DNA from: an uncultured SAR86 cluster bacterium
Lineage (GTDB): Bacteria; Pseudomonadota; Gammaproteobacteria; Magnimaribacterales; D2472
Direction of reading: 5' to 3'
Assembly: GCA_902591565.1 (NCBI GenBank)
Contig: CACJBC010000003.1
Coordinates: 22,289 to 86,288, forward strand
DNA: 64,000 bases
The translations under genes and the position numbers were made by a program. This document shows, piece after piece, positions 62,196 through 64,000 of this stretch (positions are counted from its first letter, which is position 1; the number at the start of each line of letters is the position of its first letter). The notes beneath the pieces are model-generated. The model searched no databases, was not told where the DNA came from, and was given only the letters and a program-made list of their open reading frames with translations.

Positions 62196-63317
62196 ATGGT
62201 TAAGAAGTTAGAAGGTGCTGGTCTCAGAGGCCAGGTGGCAGGAGAAACGTCATTATCTACAGTTGGTCAGATTGAAGGCCTTGCATATAGGGGCCATAAG
62301 GTTGAAACCTTGGCTGACAAAGCATCATTCGAAGAGGTAGCATATCTACTTCTTTATAATAAACTTCCTAATAAGAGCGAACTTTCAGAATATAAAGCAC
62401 TTCTTAAAAGTCAAAGAGATCTTCCTCAAGCACTAAAAGAAGTACTTCAAAAAATACCAGCGTCTGCTCATCCAATGGATGTTATGAGAACTGGAACATC
62501 AATGTTGGGAAATCTTGAGCCTGAAGGTGATTTCAGCAATCAATTAAATTCAATAAATAGAATGATAGCTACTATGGCTTCAATATTTACCTATTGGTAC
62601 AAGTATTCTCATGAGGGCGAAGATATTAGTTTGGTTAATGACGAGGATTCAATGGCAGGTCACTTCTTGCATATACTTCACGGAAAAACTCCTAGTGATC
62701 TTCATAGAAAAGTAATGGATGTATCTTTAGTGCTTTATGCTGAGCATGAATTTAATGCTTCAACTTTTACCGGCAGAGTTTGTGCATCAACCATGTCTGA
62801 TATTCATTCTTGTGTTGTGGCTGCTATTGGTTCATTAAGAGGTCCTCTTCATGGAGGAGCTAATGAAAAAGCAATGGAGCTAATTGAAAACTGGACCTCA
62901 AGAGAAGAAGCAAAAGAGAATATTTTAGCTATGCTTGCTAATAAAGAAAAAATTATGGGTTTTGGGCATGCAGTCTATTCTATTCGTGATCCTAGAAATG
63001 CTGTTATTAAAGAGTATGCAAAGGAACTTTCTTTGCTTCATGATAACGATACCTTATATCAAGTTGCAGAAGAGGTTGAAAAGGTTATGGCTGATGAGAA
63101 AAAAATGTTTGCCAATGCAGACTTTTTTCACGCTCCAGCATATTTTTATATGGGTATACCAACAAAATTATTCACACCAATATTTGTAATGTCCAGAGTT
63201 TCAGGGTGGACAGCTCATTGTATGGAACAAAGGGCAAATAATAGAATCATTAGACCAAGTGCTGAATACATTGGCGTTGAAAGTTCTGAGTGGGTTGATA
63301 TAGAAGATAGGGACTAA
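62196..63317 (+). CDS. prpC: 2-methylcitrate synthase
   Basis: GLRGQVAGETSLSTVGQIEGLAYRGHKVETLAD; GSLRGPLHGGANEKAM; MGFGHAVYSIRDPRN. Confidence 0.95.
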   Translation: MVKKLEGAGLRGQVAGETSLSTVGQIEGLAYRGHKVETLADKASFEEVAYLLLYNKLPNKSELSEYKALLKSQRDLPQALKEVLQKIPASAHPMDVMRTGTSMLGNLEPEGDFSNQLNSINRMIATMASIFTYWYKYSHEGEDISLVNDEDSMAGHFLHILHGKTPSDLHRKVMDVSLVLYAEHEFNASTFTGRVCASTMSDIHSCVVAAIGSLRGPLHGGANEKAMELIENWTSREEAKENILAMLANKEKIMGFGHAVYSIRDPRNAVIKEYAKELSLLHDNDTLYQVAEEVEKVMADEKKMFANADFFHAPAYFYMGIPTKLFTPIFVMSRVSGWTAHCMEQRANNRIIRPSAEYIGVESSEWVDIEDRD

Positions 63318-63320
63318 TTC

Positions 63321-64000
63321 ATGTCTTCTAATGTTGATTTAAATGTTAGGCCTGGATATGACTCAGCAATTTCTGAAATTGCCAACTATGTATCAAATTA
63401 TCAAATTGATTCTGAGCTAGCACTAGACACTGCAAGAAATTGCCTCATAGACACAATAGGATGTGGTCTTCTTGCCTTAAAATTTCCAGCCTGCACAAAA
63501 ATGCTTGGACCTGTTGTTGATGGAACATCAGTACCTCATGGAGTTCGAGTCCCAGGAACAAATTTTAAACTTGACCCTATTAAAGGTGCTTTTGACATTG
63601 GTTGTATTATAAGGTGGCTCGATTATAACGATACTTGGTTAGCTGCTGAGTGGGGGCATCCTTCAGATAATCTTGGTGGCATTTTAGCTGTAGCAGATTT
63701 TATTTCACAAAAAAATATTGAAGAGGGAAAAGACTCTCTTACTATGAAAGATGTTTTAGAAGCCATGATTATGGCTCATGAAATTCAAGGAGTTTTAGCG
63801 CTTAAGAACAGCTTTAATAAAGTTGGTCTAGATCATGTTGTTCTTGTAAAAGTTGCATCAACAGCTGTAGTAACAAAATTAATGGGCGGCACTAATGAGC
63901 AAATTAAGGATGCAATTAGTCAGGCTTGGGTAGATGGACAAAGCTTAAGAACATATAGGCATGCGCCAAATGCTGGCTCAAGAAAAAGCTGGGCAGCAGG
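63321..64000 (+). CDS. prpD: 2-methylcitrate dehydratase, truncated by window end
   Basis: My translation [81 protein letters not shown]; open to window end; follows prpC. Confidence 0.92.
   Translation, partial: MSSNVDLNVRPGYDSAISEIANYVSNYQIDSELALDTARNCLIDTIGCGLLALKFPACTKMLGPVVDGTSVPHGVRVPGTNFKLDPIKGAFDIGCIIRWLDYNDTWLAAEWGHPSDNLGGILAVADFISQKNIEEGKDSLTMKDVLEAMIMAHEIQGVLALKNSFNKVGLDHVVLVKVASTAVVTKLMGGTNEQIKDAISQAWVDGQSLRTYRHAPNAGSRKSWAA

Noticed and set aside
1-64000. CRISPR arrays, IS elements, prophage or classic defence islands
   Set aside because: No regularly spaced repeats, transposase/integrase ORFs or terminal inverted repeats seen; gene content is mostly housekeeping.

Overview
AT-rich, densely packed bacterial chromosome segment. 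Synteny (infC-rpmI-rplT-pheST-ihfA, guaBA, topA-lexA) and protein content suggest a streamlined marine gammaproteobacterium, possibly SAR86-like (inference from protein look and memory only). I call about 64 protein genes, one tRNA-Pro(GGG) and several candidate promoters or operators. I found no rRNA, CRISPR array, IS element or prophage. Most of the window is core metabolism: translation, purine synthesis and salvage, one-carbon metabolism, fatty-acid genes, NAD kinase, 2-methylcitrate cycle. Best items for a second look: (1) a reduced phenylalanyl-tRNA synthetase, with PheS lacking the N-terminal coiled-coil arm and PheT lacking the EMAP/OB-fold (B2) insert and shortened in its C-terminal half; (2) a compact minus-strand operon of a methyltransferase, a small P-loop kinase and a nucleotidyltransferase, next to a divergent DmdA/GcvT-like gene; (3) infC with no canonical start and a probable AUA start; (4) an MsrA-thioredoxin-like-MsrB fusion whose MsrB has lost the zinc cysteines; (5) a LexA box placed to control both lexA and a divergent 5'-nucleotidase/thrH/queH operon; (6) recurrent TATAAT boxes 5-8 nt before start codons, suggesting leaderless mRNAs; (7) a DUF4910-like/formyltransferase gene pair inside a purine locus; (8) a long near-perfect hairpin between a TonB receptor gene and a phosphoribosyltransferase gene. 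All family calls are by eye; no database search was run.
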